Source: Micrasema longulum
Taxonomy: Eukaryota > Arthropoda > Insecta > Trichoptera > Brachycentridae
Reading direction: 5' to 3'
NCBI GenBank assembly: GCA_022494885.1
Contig: JAGVSM010004256.1
Coordinates: 186,001 to 250,000, forward strand
Length of the DNA: 64,000 bases
Numbering within the stretch: the stretch's first letter is position 1; every line of letters begins with the position of its first letter. Position numbers and translations under genes: made by a program. The notes under the pieces were generated by a model. It was given only the letters and a program-made list of their open reading frames with translations. It did not search any database and was not told the DNA's origin. Of the stretch, positions 42,581 to 54,289 are shown in pieces.

Positions 42581-42879
42581 TCAAATAATTAAAAAAATAG
42601 AAAAAATAATATTTTTTTTTAACTTTTAAACTTAACCCAATCTTTCCTAATCAAACATAACAAAATAAATTAAAAAATAAATCAATTATTATTGTTGTAT
42701 TGAATTAAAGAGGCCAAGCCACATTTGAGTGGCCAATTGAATTATTTGGTGGTGACATACATAAATATATTATAATTCAATATGACTAAAAAATTACATC
42801 GTATTTTTATTTAGTCATCTTTCAACAGGTATGTGGGTACACGGGTTACTAGGGAAATTCTCATCATCTCTACGGCATC

Positions 42880-43205
42880 ATCATCTGCATGGCATGTGAT
42901 GTTAATGACCTTATCTCCCTTAGTAAATTCACTACTTTTTTATTCTTAAAGGCGTTTTTTTTATATATTTATTCTGCTTGTGTAAGAAAAGGTTTTTGGC
43001 GTATATATTGTTGTGCTACATTTAGTTATAAAGGTGTTAAACTTACTTTGTTTCTTTGTTATTCTCAATATGTGTTATTTTCTAAACGTTAATATTATTG
43101 ATGTCCCGAATTGAGTTGTTGTAACTCCTGGGAATGTAATTCAACGTATTACACTTGTAAAATACTTTGTGTTATATGATTTATAAATAAAAAAAAATTT
43201 AAAAA
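42880..43205 (+). other. Possible LINE 3' UTR
   Basis: T-rich frames followed by GATGTCCCGAATTGAGTTG and TTATAAATAAAAAAAAATTT at 43186 look like a 3' UTR with an A-rich tail, but no second copy or coding part was found. Confidence 0.25.
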
Positions 43206-43347
43206 AAATTTACGATACATTATAGGCGTTGTTTGATAATAGCTATTGATTATCGTCTATTCAATTCGCACCTTCGTTACATAGGTCTAAGGTCTTGTTC
43301 GGAATTCGGGGACACGGGACACTGGACATTGCTTTATTATACGGGCC

Positions 43348-43611
43348 CTATATAATATTATACAAAAGTCTCAGTTGCTCGGGATGAGTAACAAAAGTGT
43401 TTACATGAAAGCCAGCGAGCAAGTGGCGGTGCGTCGCGCGTCCATTGACGAAATTGTTTGGAAAGAAAGCTCCTCCGCTCACAGTAAAAGGGTGAAGTTT
43501 GGCACAATAAAGGATGAGTTCCTCCGCAAATAGTTCCGTGAGGGGGCTGATCCTTTGAAGGCGCCAGGATAATAGCAACATTATACAATAGACGGTCATA
43601 TTAGATGGCAC
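43348..43611 (-). other. GC-richer block, exon or repeat undecided
   Basis: Two minus-strand frames are open (87 and 76 codons): one with HPFTVSGGAFFPNNFVNGR, the other with LAPSKDQPPHGTICGGTHP. No pair of splice sites fits either frame convincingly. Confidence 0.25.
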
Positions 43612-44029
43612 CTACTCTACCACGTGCTAATAGATGCCGCAGCACGTGCCTAGACATACATAACACATATTATATGGTATAGTATGTAAAACCTGTTTAT
43701 TTCATCAAGACGTTTTAATAAAGTTGAATGTTAAAAACAATTTAAATTTGCGGTTGTCTGCTCAGCTCATAACTTTGAAAATATCGAGTTTCTCCGCCGA
43801 CATTTCTTGGTGACTGCATTTTAATAATAATAAGTCAAATACATTATTTAGTTTTGACCACTTTTTATATATATAAATTGTTCATCAGTAACAAGTGGCA
43901 CCAGATATTCTCAGACTGGTGAACTAAGTGTGGACAGTGCTATAAATAATTATTTTGTACTACTTTTAAAGTAATTGCAATAAACTAATTACTATGATTG
44001 TAATTACAACTATAGAAATCCACTGGTTA

Positions 44030-44606
44030 ACATCATAATCATCATCCAACACCGTTTTCTAAAAAAGTGGAATGGTTGCTCGGATTACAAAGTGGTAATT
44101 ATTCCTGTTTTGAAATAGAGCGATCACTTAATCTGTCTTTATAGGAGAAACGTAGAACTGAGATGGATCTTATATGCATTGTTAAAATACTTAATTCTAT
44201 AAGTGACGTCCCATCTCTGTTGCATTCAATTTCTTTTCATGTTCCCAACCGTGTCACCGGAAGTCAAAATCTGCTATTTATGAAATCTTCTAAGAGCAAC
44301 TTTTGTTTTTATGCCCCAATGTTCAGAATGTGTCGATTAGTTAATTCGTCACACGACTGCGAATTCTTTGGGATAGATATTCCGGCTTTTCGTAAACTAA
44401 AAAAGTGTGGAATGAAGTTGGATTGGTATGGTTTAGCTCGAAGTCTTATGTCTTTCGTTTTTATGAATATATTGTATACCATTATTGTATTGCCCTTGTT
44501 TATCTTTGCTACATAGTTTTATGTTCTTTTTGTTCAGTTTCTTGTATTTATTTTTCTTCATGTAACTGTTATAATTGGCTTAGACCGTATATATAATAAA
44601 TGAATA
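44030..44606 (+). mobile_element. LINE C-terminus and 3' UTR (jockey/CR1-like)
   Basis: IIQHRFLKK (about 44043-44072) is followed, after frameshifts, by the frame 44163-44516: DLICIVKILNSISDVPSLL, HSISFHVPNRVTGSQNLLFM, SNFCFYAPMFRMCRLVN. The 3' UTR includes TTCATGTAACTGTTATAATT, GGCTTAGACCGTATATA and an AATAAATGAATAATAG end, and it matches 24305-24490. Confidence 0.8.
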
Positions 44607-44869
44607 ATAGATACTGGAATATTTTGTACGAAAAAAATTGGCAAATTGTGTAATAAATGAATGTGGTACGGAACTGGAAAAATTGAGTAGATATGTCGAA
44701 TTTTTCGTAAGCATGTAGTCATTGCAAACAAATATTATTTTTTTTGTCAATCATTTTCGGGTTATTATTTTTATGTTCAGAATAAACGTAATGAACTTAT
44801 TAACAACATTTTATTTGATAAATCCGTACGATTGCAGATAAGGGTTTGATTCCATTGAATTACGCCCGC

Positions 44870-45115
44870 ATAGTCGCTCGCGAGATCTGAACTTCGGATG
44901 ACTCAATTAAACAAAAGCCTTCTAGGAAGAATAGAACCATTGATAATGGCGGGCGGAAGTAAGGAACAGACGAAGAGAAGCAGACACCCCCACTTCCGCA
45001 TCCGTGAACTCAAACCACTCGACGACAAAGAAAAATTTAATGATGAACGATTTTGTTGTCTCAGTTATATAACCTACGGGAGACTAGAGAGAGGGGTGCG
45101 TTTTTATTAATGCAG
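44870..45115 (+). other. Unassigned open frame in a GC-richer patch
   Basis: The frame 44898-45110 reads MTQLNKSLLGRIEPLIMAG, GSKEQTKRSRHPHFRIREL, KPLDDKEKFNDERFCC. The charged composition is protein-like, but no family was recognised and splice sites are weak. Confidence 0.25.
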
Positions 45116-45399
45116 TTATATTAATATGAGTTCTTTTTTACGAGGGTTCAAAGCACGTTGAAGGCTTTTATATCGCCATCAAGAAGATTACCAATGATGT
45201 AACATGAAGGAGTATGAAGGAAATATTTGGTGGAAGCTCTTTGATATCAGTATTTTTGTAACCTAACCTAGCTTATTTCGTAATATTTATGTTATTGTCA
45301 CCATTGCCTTATATTTTAACGCTTCAGGTGCTATCCAGGGTCTATGAAATATTCCTCTTATTCAGCCTTTTATCATCTCTGCACTGCTGGATAAAGCCT

Positions 45400-46045
45400 T
45401 TTTAGAGGTATCTACGACGCTCAACTGACATACGCGGCTAAAATGTGGTGCCACCCCGCGAATACAGCTCTTCTCGATACAGACTCTGATGCTATGAAAA
45501 AAATAAAAAAAGGTGAGGAAGAAGATTGTTTTTGCTTAACCTTCCAGCTGGGCGAAAATGACCGACTGGCTCCCCTGATTGCCACTGTCGGTATAAACAC
45601 GCTTGCTGAATGGCAAATCAGATGGGACTCAGGGCTTTCAGAGAGATGAATTTACTCTTTTTTCTCGAGCATTCATAGCAGAATAGAGTTTAAGACCCTT
45701 TACATAAGTCACTACGAAATCCAGCTAGTAACGGGTCATGGCGAACTTAGAGGCAAACTCTATGAATTCTCCCTTGCTGAATATCCGGACTGCGTGCTCT
45801 GGTTAAGAAATTGGGCATGCCGACAGCTGGACACATCCTTGAAGATGTCCTATTCTTGACATGGAAAGAAAGACGATGCTCGAAGGCTTGACGGAGGTAA
45901 TGAGAACGACATATTCCAATTTCTTTCGCAGTCCGAACTATTTTGGTAAAACAAGAACAAAAAGGAGAAAAGATTCAGAATACCACTCCTGCGCCGGGAT
46001 TACAACGGCTATCTTCATCGTTGCATATCGAGATGGTATAAAGTA
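45400..46045 (+). mobile_element. R1-type LINE C-terminus, pseudogene
   Basis: The frame at 45380-45649 ends TVGINTLAEWQIRWDSGLSER-stop (shown in part: TLAEWQIRWDSG). Reading on past the stop gives SIHSRIEFKTLYISHYEIQ, LVTGHGELRGKLYEF and SLAEYPDC, then shifted FLTWKER. This W..RWD, Y..QL.TGHG, A..P.C order is the C-terminal zinc-knuckle region of R1/TRAS-like LINEs. A nonsense codon and frameshifts make it inactive. Confidence 0.7.
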
Positions 46046-46129
46046 AAATTGATATTTATGTACAAAAATTCGTATATTTGTAATCAAAATTAAAGTATCT
46101 TCGTCGGTAACCTATAATTGAATATGTTT

Positions 46130-46240
46130 GGAATAAAAATGGAATGGATATTCGATTTTTCATACAGAAAACTGAATTTTACTTTGTAGATAAATATTAA
46201 CTTCCCAGTGTAATACGGACCCTGGGGGGTTGCCAAATTC
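46130..46240 (+). repeat. Dispersed repeat family G, 5' piece
   Basis: TTTCATACAGAAAACTGAAT, TTTACTTTGTAGATAAATAT and CAGTGTAATACGGACCCTGG match 26638-26710. Confidence 0.5.
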
Positions 46241-46304
46241 ATTTTATTCGCAAAGGGATCACTTATAAAAAATATTGAAAAACACCATCCCAAAGGACAG
46301 TATT

Positions 46305-46430
46305 ATAATCATTTATTTATTTATTTATTTATATTTTACTCTTACAAACTATGAACAATAATGTAATAATGTGACCTCACTGGGGTTACCCGTACCGAGG
46401 ACACTTAACAATAATATACTTTTTTGAAAT
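46305..46430 (-). repeat. LINE-type 3' end, inverted copy of 6288-6405
   Basis: TTTATTTATTTATTTATATT, then TGTGACCTCACTGGGGTTAC, CCGTACCGAGGACAC and TAACAATAATATAC. The tail lies at the low-coordinate side, so the element is on the minus strand. Confidence 0.55.
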
Positions 46431-46819
46431 GTTTTTACAATAGACAATAAACAAAGAAGACCAACTTAATAAACAGAGATAATGAACAAAATATTCAGAC
46501 TGTTTTAAAAACTAAATATATATGTACATCTATATTATTGATATTACAAAACATATTACGAATTAATTTAACAAGTACAATGTAAGCTATCAAAATAATT
46601 GCGTAATATGAAAATATTTCTGATGTAGCCAGAAAATCAATAAGTTGGTTTTGGTCGAATTCGACAAACAAATTACTGGGAAAGGAGTTTTGTATTATTG
46701 AAAAAACGTTGGACGTCGCAAGTAGTATGAAAAAACGATGTCCATAAAAAACGATTGATTGAGTAGTGATAAAGAAAGAAACATGTCAGTATGGAAATAA
46801 CAATACAGTTGAATAGATA

Positions 46820-46900
46820 ATTGAAATTGTAAAATATTTTTAGAGAGGGGATTTGACAGCCTAGGCATTTACAGGACTTTATGGCTATCACTCTGATGTT
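46820..46900 (+). repeat. MITE family A scrap
   Basis: AGAGAGGGGATTTGACAGCC, TAGGCATTTACAGGACTTTA, TGGCTATCAC. Only one arm remains. Confidence 0.35.
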
Positions 46901-47139
46901 ATTTTGTCTCATTTAAAATTTTACACTTTAAAAACTCTTCTTCAAAAGTTTTTTTTTAATTTCGTAAAGCACGATTTAAATTTAATTTAACACCTCACTG
47001 TCCCTTTCACTATGAGTTTGTCAAATTGTCATTTTTCCTCATGACCATATTGCAAACTCGAATGATGGCAAACTGTGTGTACTTGTATCAAATTCAGTTA
47101 CAAAAGTCTATGTCCATTACAGTATTTTTATAAATTGAC

Positions 47140-47540
47140 TAACATTAAATCCTACAATGTTTGAGTATGTCCAAATGCTTGCGTCTGCTAGATTCTTGGC
47201 TGGATTTCCTCTCTAGGGAGTTATTCATATTTCAATTTATTTCAACAGAGAGGGAAAACATTATTGAGAAGTGAGAATATGGACGTCTAGGCATTTACAG
47301 GGCTTATGACCTATCACCGGCTGGTTTAAGTGACCACTTTACACATGGTGTAACATTCCCCATTATGTCTATTTTTGAACATCCATATATCTTCAATTCT
47401 TCCATCTGAGCCAGCCAATGACAGATTGTAAGCCCTTTAAACGCCTAGACATTCATATGCCCTTCTCTTTAAATGTTTTCTGTATTTCTTTTAATATCTC
47501 GATCTTAATAACATACTCCCAGGAGGTAAAATTTAGGCCT
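47140..47540. repeat. MITE family A copy
   Basis: TGTTTGAGTATGTCCAAATG, GGATTTCCTCTCTAGGGAG, ATTTCAACAGAGAGGGAAAA, GTCTAGGCATTTACAGGGC, GGCTGGTTTAAGTGACCACT, then the inverted partner GAGCCAGCCAATGACAG, GCCTAGACATTCATATGCC and CTCCCAGGAGG. The arms are more diverged than at 59631-59948. Confidence 0.6.
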
Positions 47541-47542
47541 TT

Positions 47543-48070
47543 TTGACGTACTCAAAAATTGTTTACGTAATTGGCTTGGTCACAGTAAAGCAACAAATCA
47601 AATCATTAGAAGAAATGTTTATGCGTAAAATAATTCAGGGGATAAATAAAATAAAATGCGATCTCTTAGACGAATGTGTGGGAAATCAATGTATGACAGG
47701 GTTACGAATGATGAAATCAGGAGAGAGTGTAAATCTGAGACAAGTATAATTGATAAGATTAAAAAAGGGTCTCTGAGATGGTTTGGTCACGTAGAACGAA
47801 TGGACGATGAGAGAATGGTAAAACAAGTATATATGGCAAAAATGAACGGCAACGTTAGACGAGGACGACCAAGGAAGACGTGGCATGATCAGATAAACCA
47901 AAATCTTAAGTCTGGTCATGTCAAAAGCAGACAGAACCGAAGGGCATGTATGACAAGATGTATGAATGTGGAAGAGGCTAGGATTGTATGCCAGGATAGA
48001 CGTGTGTGGCGGTCCATTCTCTCTGCCTACCCCTACGGGGAAATGGCGTGATGGTAGTAGTAGTAGTAGA
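47543..48070 (+). mobile_element. LINE C-terminus (RTE-like family H), copy 2, best preserved
   Basis: The frame 47656-48051 reads MRSLRRMCGKSMYDRVTNDE, IRRECKSETSIIDKIKKGSL, RWFGHVERMDDERMVKQVYM, AKMNGNVRRGRPRKTW, LKSGHVKSRQNRRACMTRCM and VCQDRRVWRSILSAYPYGEM-A-stop. The stop is followed at once by GGTAGTAGTAGTAG. The nearly absent 3' UTR with a simple-repeat tail is characteristic of RTE-like elements. It is 5'-truncated. Confidence 0.85.
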
Positions 48071-48084
48071 AAAAGATCATAAAA

Positions 48085-48965
48085 TTTAGAAAATATTGTC
48101 ATACATACGAAACTAGGAACAAAATAAAGATAAGATTACCAATGAGGAGAAAAACAGAGTCCCAAAACTCATTGTACAAGGGATTAAAACTGCACAATAG
48201 GGTGGGTCGAATTTTTCGTTTTCCGAATTTTAAAATAAAAAGTGTCTAAAAAGTTCCCTTTTAGATTTCTCGGAATGAAAAAAAATATCAAAAAAATATT
48301 CGGTACTTTTTTTGGCGATTTAAGTTTCCGAAAAAGTCAATTTTTCGCGGTAAGCCGGTTGTCATTTCGTATTTAAGTAAGAAAATCAGTCCAATTAAAT
48401 TTTATCATGTGCAAAAAACCTTATTCAATAAGACCTGACGTGAGGCGTGAGTCGAAATTCGTTTTGTAATAAATGGGTAGCATTGTTTTAATGAGCCATT
48501 GTTTTCGTCAATATTAACCAGGCGCGCAACGCGGAGTGAAAACTTTTTACATTTCAGTAGTTTTAAAACGCGTTCAAATTTGTAATGTGATTAAGTTATT
48601 TCTTTACTAACAAAAAAATAATTCTATCAATATAGATAATTAACAAAATTTTCAGACAGTGATAAACTTCAAACCTCGGTTGAGGGCCAAAAGTATTATG
48701 ACATATTTTTAAAAATAATTTTTACGTTCAATGTGATCCAAAACGCAACTTTTTAGACCCACTTTGATGTCTAAAAAAAAAACTTCATACAACATCGGCC
48801 CACACTACTGTACAATGAGATACCTGAAGAAATAAAAGATTTGGAAAGCCTTGAAATATTTCAAATTAGATTGGATAAAAATAATTTTATAAAAAAATTA
48901 AATGTTTATAAAAGTTTATGGGAGTTCTCAAAATGTTATGAACTAACTAAATGAAGCATAAATAA
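48085..48965 (+). mobile_element. LINE C-terminus interrupted by a DNA element
   Basis: 48095-48195 reads TYETRNKIKIRLPMRRKTE, SQNSLYKGLKLHN. After ~600 bp of foreign DNA, 48805-48953 continues LLYNEIPEEIKDLESLEIF, QIRLDKNNFIKKLNVYKSLW and SKCYELTK-stop. The text is akin to the C-terminus at 32950-33110 (NKIRLPFRKKAKSQNSIL...). Confidence 0.7.
48200..48803. mobile_element. Non-autonomous DNA element inserted in a LINE
   Basis: It is bounded by AGGGTGGGTCGAATTTTTCG at the left and CATCGGCCCACACTA at the right, so AG(G/T)GTGGG(T/C)CGA is a short terminal inverted repeat. The flanks TGCACAAT and TGTACAAT may be the target-site duplication. Non-coding; TTCGGTACTTTTTTTGGCG and a CpG-rich GGCGCGCAACGCGGAG lie inside. 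Confidence 0.5.
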
Positions 48966-49165
48966 ATTATATGTCAAATATTTTCGTCATAAAATGAAAT
49001 GGAAACACAAATTTGGAATGAGCAATAGTGCCAAAGGTGGGTTGTTACGTATTTTCTAGATTTTTGTAAATACTATTTCATATTTACATGGCTTTGTGAT
49101 GATTTTTTGTTAGCACAAGAAAGATACGTCTGTATTTAAATAAACTTTTATTTACGTATCATAAT

Positions 49166-49372
49166 GCGGGCCTCCGTGGTGTAGTGGTCAAGACGCTTGA
49201 CTCACAGACGGAAGGTTCCGGGTTCGATTCCCGGTGAGAACACAAAAATTAAATGTGATTTTTCTCAAGCCTGGGTGTTCTGTGATGTAATTCACCACTG
49301 TAATTGGGGCCTCCTGACCTGTTGTGGTGCAAAAATAAAATAAAAAATAAAATAAAATAAAATAAAATAATA
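49166..49372 (+). mobile_element. SINE family 1, complete copy
   Basis: The tRNA-like head GGGCCTCCGTGGTGTAGTGG, TCAAGACGCTTGACTCACAG and GGTTCCGGGTTCGATTCCCG is followed by the body GAACACAAAAATTAAATGTG, CTCAAGCCTGGGTGTTCTGT and CACTGTAATTGGGGCCTCC, then a (AAAAT)n tail at 49330-49372. The B box is perfect. The body after the head shows it is a SINE and not a tRNA gene. Confidence 0.75.
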
Positions 49373-50206
49373 TGGAAGAATCCCGTAAAATATTCCCTGC
49401 TTACATAATAAGAAGAAACATATAAAATAACAAATAATTATTCCAACATGTTTTTAAAATTAATTATTTCATTTTAATTTCTGCAATGTTAAATTTAGAG
49501 TAACTTATTTACAGTTGGGAAATTTTCAAATCTAGAACCTACTTTGAAACATCGATACTCAAAACTCTACACATAAGTTCATATTTTTACTATTGCATAG
49601 CCAATACTGGAATTTTTTGTGTTTATGTAGATTACAAATACTTGAGATCAAATCAAATAAAACCTTTTTGAATGTTGTAAAACAATTCGTGCTAGAAAAC
49701 AAAGAAACGCAATACATTCCACTTCAGAGGACCCAACAGGACTCTCATCCCACAATTTGTTGGGTAAACACAGCGGAACAAGGATTGGTTTCCTATTGAA
49801 ACAAAAGGAAGATGGAGAATGAAAAACATGGCTACATAAGTTGACTGATCGAAGCACCGGGCCAATATATTTCGGGGAAAACAAAGAGTTAAAGCAATTT
49901 GCCTTGTTGACTTTCCTTGGTTGAAAACAATATAATAATAAATCAGGGGTAAATATAATAATAACAAACCCGGAAATGTATTCATGTATATCTACGCCCG
50001 GTAGGCATTTCCAAAGACGATATACATTAAATGATATAATATGATGAGTACAAGAATATAAACAAAAGCATTAATATTTTTAGATTAAAAAAGTCACTAA
50101 GATAGATTGGATCTTGTCTTGATGTAGTAAGTTTTTTTTGTCCTAGCTTTAATTTTGTTTAGTTGTATAGGATTAAGGTATTGGAGAGGGTTGGAGTTCC
50201 TACCCC
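49373..50206. other. No recognised gene
   Basis: A minus-strand frame of 97 codons at 49985-49692 has no recognisable motif. The last part, 50110-50206, may be leader sequence of the LTR element that follows. Confidence 0.3.
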
Positions 50207-50601
50207 AGTTAGAGATTGACAGAGAAGACACGAGGTTGCAGTTTAATGCGTATTTATTACATGGCGAATAAATAGTGAATTATGTTGCGCGAGTGTTACA
50301 TCGATGATGGGTTGAAGAGACTGCATTTGAACTACATGCTGGGACTGAGTGACGTCGTCGAGTTTGACTGAAGTGAACTAAACTCGTTGGGCTGACTGAC
50401 TTGGCTGCGTCTTGTGGTCTCTTTATAGACCACGTTCCTTTGTAGTTCATTTCTTCATGGTAGGGAAGATGTGAATGTACTGCAGAAAAATGCTCCCGGT
50501 ATAACGTGCAATACTGTAATAGTTGCATTATCCGTATGTATTGGATTCGATAAAAAATGGTGACATTGCATCGTCGATCATGAGACTACTTCGGGTGAAC
50601 T
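50207..50601 (-). mobile_element. Probable LTR of a gypsy-type retrotransposon
   Basis: On the minus strand the block starts AGTTCACCCGAAG at 50601 and ends TCTCTAACT at 50207, giving the AGTT...AACT ends seen in many gypsy LTRs. Inside are GGTCTATAAAGAGACC (TATA) at about 50421 and AATAAA polyadenylation-like signals at about 50254-50272. A TGGGG sequence directly after the end could be a primer-binding site. No gag or pol frame and no clean target-site duplication were found. Confidence 0.4.
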
Positions 50602-50911
50602 AATTTAACATGCGTGTGTCATCGATTATGGACTATGGACCCTACCGTTGTACTGTATTTGATTAGTACCTGTATTTATTATAAGAAATTGTATTCATCA
50701 TCGTTGGAATGGACTGCATAAGTTTGTTAATAAATAATAATAATAATAATTTAGCATTAATAAATAGAGGGAGAAAAATTGGACTAGATGTAAATGGAAA
50801 AGGGAGATAGATGGTTATAGCTGAATTTGATTCACTGATAGCATGAAAGAATATACTTTTTTTATCAAAAAAATCAAGACTGGGATATTTGTTGGCAGAC
50901 ACTTGTCCATT

Positions 50912-51018
50912 TTCAGCGAGTCGTAAATAACTCACTACTAGAAAATTAAAATCAAGTTGGGGTGGAGTGGGGTTCGAACCTCCGACCTCTGATATGCAAC
51001 ATGGGACCACAACCCGAC
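50912..51018 (-). mobile_element. SINE family 2 copy
   Basis: Minus strand: CGGGTTGTGGTCCCATGTTG, CAGAGGTCGGAGGTTCGAAC, CCCACTCCACCCC, then TTGATTTTAATTTTCTAGTA and ATTTACGACTCGCTGAAAAT. The region between A box and B box is shortened. Confidence 0.6.
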
Positions 51019-52359
51019 TCATATTTAAAATTATCATTAATACAAAAAACTTTTTTTTACCAGCCATAATTTGAGTATGTATTCTGTACTCCTGAATTCA
51101 ACTCATAATTTTTCACTGGGTATGCGGTGGGAGAGCAATTTAACGAATAGGTATTTGTACTTAGTTTTTCTGTCAATCTCTCGCAGATGCCTCTCCGATA
51201 CTGTGTAAAAAAGACAACTGCACGTCAGACTGATAATACCTAGATAACATTGACAAAATCGAGTTCTACAAAGAGTATCAGAAGGAAATATTCTGCGTTT
51301 AAAATAAAACCTTTCTGTAATTGACTTCAATTTAAACAATACGTATGCCTTAAGACTTCCGAATACTGAATATATTATTTTCATTAATCTAAAAATTATG
51401 TAAAATGCTAGGTGTTAAAGTGATACCACAAAATGACATATAATTTAGTAACTTTATACCACGTGTGTGCCTCGTATCAGGGGTAGATAAGGTTTAGTGA
51501 GGCCGATACGGGGTCGGTTTTGTATGGAAGTTAATTCCAGACTAGGGTATCAGATTGTCACATGGGGTGGGGGTGGTAAATCACGTGACCAAAATAATCA
51601 AACCGTTTGTAAATTGACAAAGCGATCGCGTTGGTTTGTATGTAAAATGAGATCCACACTACCTTTGAAATTAAATTAATGTAAACATAGTATTCATCCC
51701 TTAGTAAAATATAATGATTTCACCTTACCTACAATACCTGGCTCGCCTCCAGCACTTACTCTCAAAACTCAGATGTTTAATGTTTTGAATTTTGGTGGTG
51801 CCAGGATTCGCATTCATATAGGAGTACTGGCATTATACAAGAGCTGAATAGTCGGCAATTAGTATTGATCAAGTATACACTAGAGTTTCAGACAGCACGC
51901 ATCGTGTTAAAAGTTGCTCCAGAAATTCTTAGGTATTGCGAGTTTTTTGTGCATGTTACCATCCTCAGTTATGTAAACTCGATGATCGGGGTCAGAACAG
52001 GACTTGCTACACACATTCTGGGTATTTTTGGTGTTAACATTAAATGAAGATGAACGGAATTTCCTCGCAGTCTGTCAACAATTTCCTGAAATCACTTATT
52101 GTTTTTTCGGGAAGAAACGCATCGTCAAAACATTTCAAGTCCCACAATTTTAGGGGGAGTTTACTTTTATATCTCGGTCATGTGGTATTGATTTACATTT
52201 TTTTTAAATCGTTGGTATAATGAATAAGAACGGTGCGAGAATGCAGCCTTGCCTTATTCCAGTGAAGGCCCAGAACCAATCAGTTATTAATTATTTTCAC
52301 TAGTCCTGGCCGTATATACATTTATTCTCTTTTCCTTTTTTTATATTTTTATTTTAAAC
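51019..52359. other. No recognised gene
   Basis: A minus-strand 93-codon frame at 51384-51103 is unrecognised. A G-rich stretch CATGGGGTGGGGGTGGTAAA is at 51561-51580. Possible RT scraps at 52220-52300 (GTGCGAGAATGCAGCCTTGC) resemble decayed LINE sequence. Confidence 0.3.
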
Positions 52360-52862
52360 TTATTTATTAACCCTTACGGATTACTATATTAATTTTACAA
52401 AAATAATATATAATTTTATATGTATACTCTATTGTTGATAATAATATTTTTTACACATTTTGAAAAGTTTGTCCGAGTCTATTGTTTAGTTTTGTCTGGT
52501 TATTTATTGTATAATTTCAGTCCCCGATTTATTAATCTCGTTTGTCCTTATCTCGTTTTGGAATGTTGTACGCAATATTGTTCTGATATTCTTGTATTAA
52601 GTCCATGTTTGTTATATTTTTTTCAAGTTTTAACTCTTTGTCTACAATGATATTAGTGACTAAAATTATGAAGAAATTTTAAAGATTCTAGTTGAAAAAG
52701 TTCATAAACATTTAACTGTTTAGCTTTTTCAAAGAATTCTTTAGTTGGTGTTAGATTAGAGAGGTCATATACTAGCTTTAATATTTTATTTTGCTCTCGT
52801 TGTAGTCTGTTTACGTCGTTTTGGTTTCCTGTTACCCATATTTGCTCCCCATAATTATGTGA
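52360..52862 (-). mobile_element. LINE C-terminus, decayed copy of the family at 5612-6108
   Basis: Minus strand from 52860: NYGEQIWVTGNQNDVNRLQ, REQNKILKLVYDLSNLTPTK, EFFEKAKQLNVYELFQLESL, then with stops NTRISEQY, LINRGLKLYN and NIIINNR, and CCGTAAGGGTTAATAAATAA at the end. The order and 3' end equal the plus-strand copy, but several stop codons show it is older. Confidence 0.75.
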
Positions 52863-52984
52863 TTACTACAGTACTTAAAATAACCTTTATTCAAAATAAA
52901 TGAGGTTTTTTTGTATTAAGGATTGAGTGCAGTCAGTCAGTTGAGTGCAATCAGTGCAGAATGCAAAGCGCAGACATATGAAGT

Positions 52985-53190
52985 GGATAAATTATCCTGC
53001 GTTCGTATGGAAAAGTGAATGTACAGCGAAAGAACGGAAAAAAAGATTTACGATGCGAATGTTGATGAATGCAAAAAACGAGGAAGACCAAGAAAACACG
53101 GCGTTTACTTTATGATGGAAATGCCAAATATCGGAATAACCGTTACGCGTGCAGATGCATTGATGTATGAAATGTAGATAAATATTTGGT
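52985..53190 (+). mobile_element. LINE C-terminal scrap
   Basis: In one frame ECKKRGRPRKHG at about 53068-53103 is followed, shifted, by NRYACRCIDV. KRGRPR followed by a CM..-like block is the same region as in RTE-like family H, but strongly diverged. Confidence 0.35.
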
Positions 53191-54289
53191 TTGTTTGAGT
53201 AGTGTAATTCTTTTCTTCGTACCAAGTTTGATATACGACTCTGCTTTGAATGAAAAAAACTAGAATGAAAAAACAATATTTTTGGTTTGTCTAAATGTTT
53301 GTAGACAAGGACTAGATTCACACTCGATCAGAGTTAATTATTTGGATTACATCAGAGACTATAATTATTTTCAATAAAAACTACTGGTCTCACAGCGTTG
53401 AAATATTTCAGTCATAAAAATATATATGCAAAATACCATCGCACTATAATTTTCTTTAGTAAAATGTACTATGAGAATTCAATAAAAGAAAATACAGCAA
53501 ACTTCTATTGAAAATAATGCAAACTTGTATTGAATGTAATGATGGCAACCTCCGGGATTTTCAGATAGTACCTACAATTTTACTATTTTTGTGCCTCTGG
53601 AAAAATGTTAAAAGTCAAAATGATTTAAAATTCTATTCACGTGCTCCACATTGCATACATAGTGTTTTGTCTCGTGTAGGGGGCGTTCCATTTAGGTGTG
53701 ATTCCCAACATTGGAGTGGTTGCCATTTATTTTCCTTTTCTACGAATGAAAAGGGTACCCCGTCGACACTTCCCTTCAATAACCCCACACTACTTACGTA
53801 AAAAGGGAAAAACGAAGTACATCTCAGAGCATCGTAAAAGGATGAAAAAATGACCCCTTTCTGCGGATGCTCAACTTCTTAGTGTCATTTTGTAATGGTT
53901 TTGCTGTAAAGCGTCTGAAGGTTTAGTCTTTAGGGTGGATTCCCACAAATGAGCCGGGAGCAATTCCCTGAAAGCTCGCGCCGAACAAAAGGTTTTCAAG
54001 TCTTTTACGAGGATCGGAATTATTCAGGGATTCTCGTTATTTGCGCCCACATTTAGGAGTTTATTCATTCAATTGGTTCCTTTTGGAGTCTCGGATTCAG
54101 GCAATGGCAGTAAAAATATTTACGTTGTTAACCAAATCATATTAGCAAATACATAAAATAATCAGAAGATTTAATTTTAATAGTGGAAAAAAGATTATTT
54201 ATCAGAAAATTACAAAAACACGGATTGTACTGGCTATTATATTTTAATAAATATTATTTTTTGAATTTTTTTTTTTTTAAACCCATTAG
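53191..54289. other. No recognised gene
   Basis: AAATGTTTGTAGACAAGGAC at about 53288-53307 is a terminal piece of MITE family A. A 97-codon plus frame at 53508-53801 has no motif. Confidence 0.3.

Noticed and set aside
45443..45649. Independent small gene (MWCHPANTALL...)
   Set aside because: It continues past its stop with R1-type LINE sense (LVTGHGELRG...), so it is a LINE pseudogene.
49330..49372. Stand-alone microsatellite (AAAAT)n
   Set aside because: It is the tail of the SINE family 1 copy and is annotated with it.
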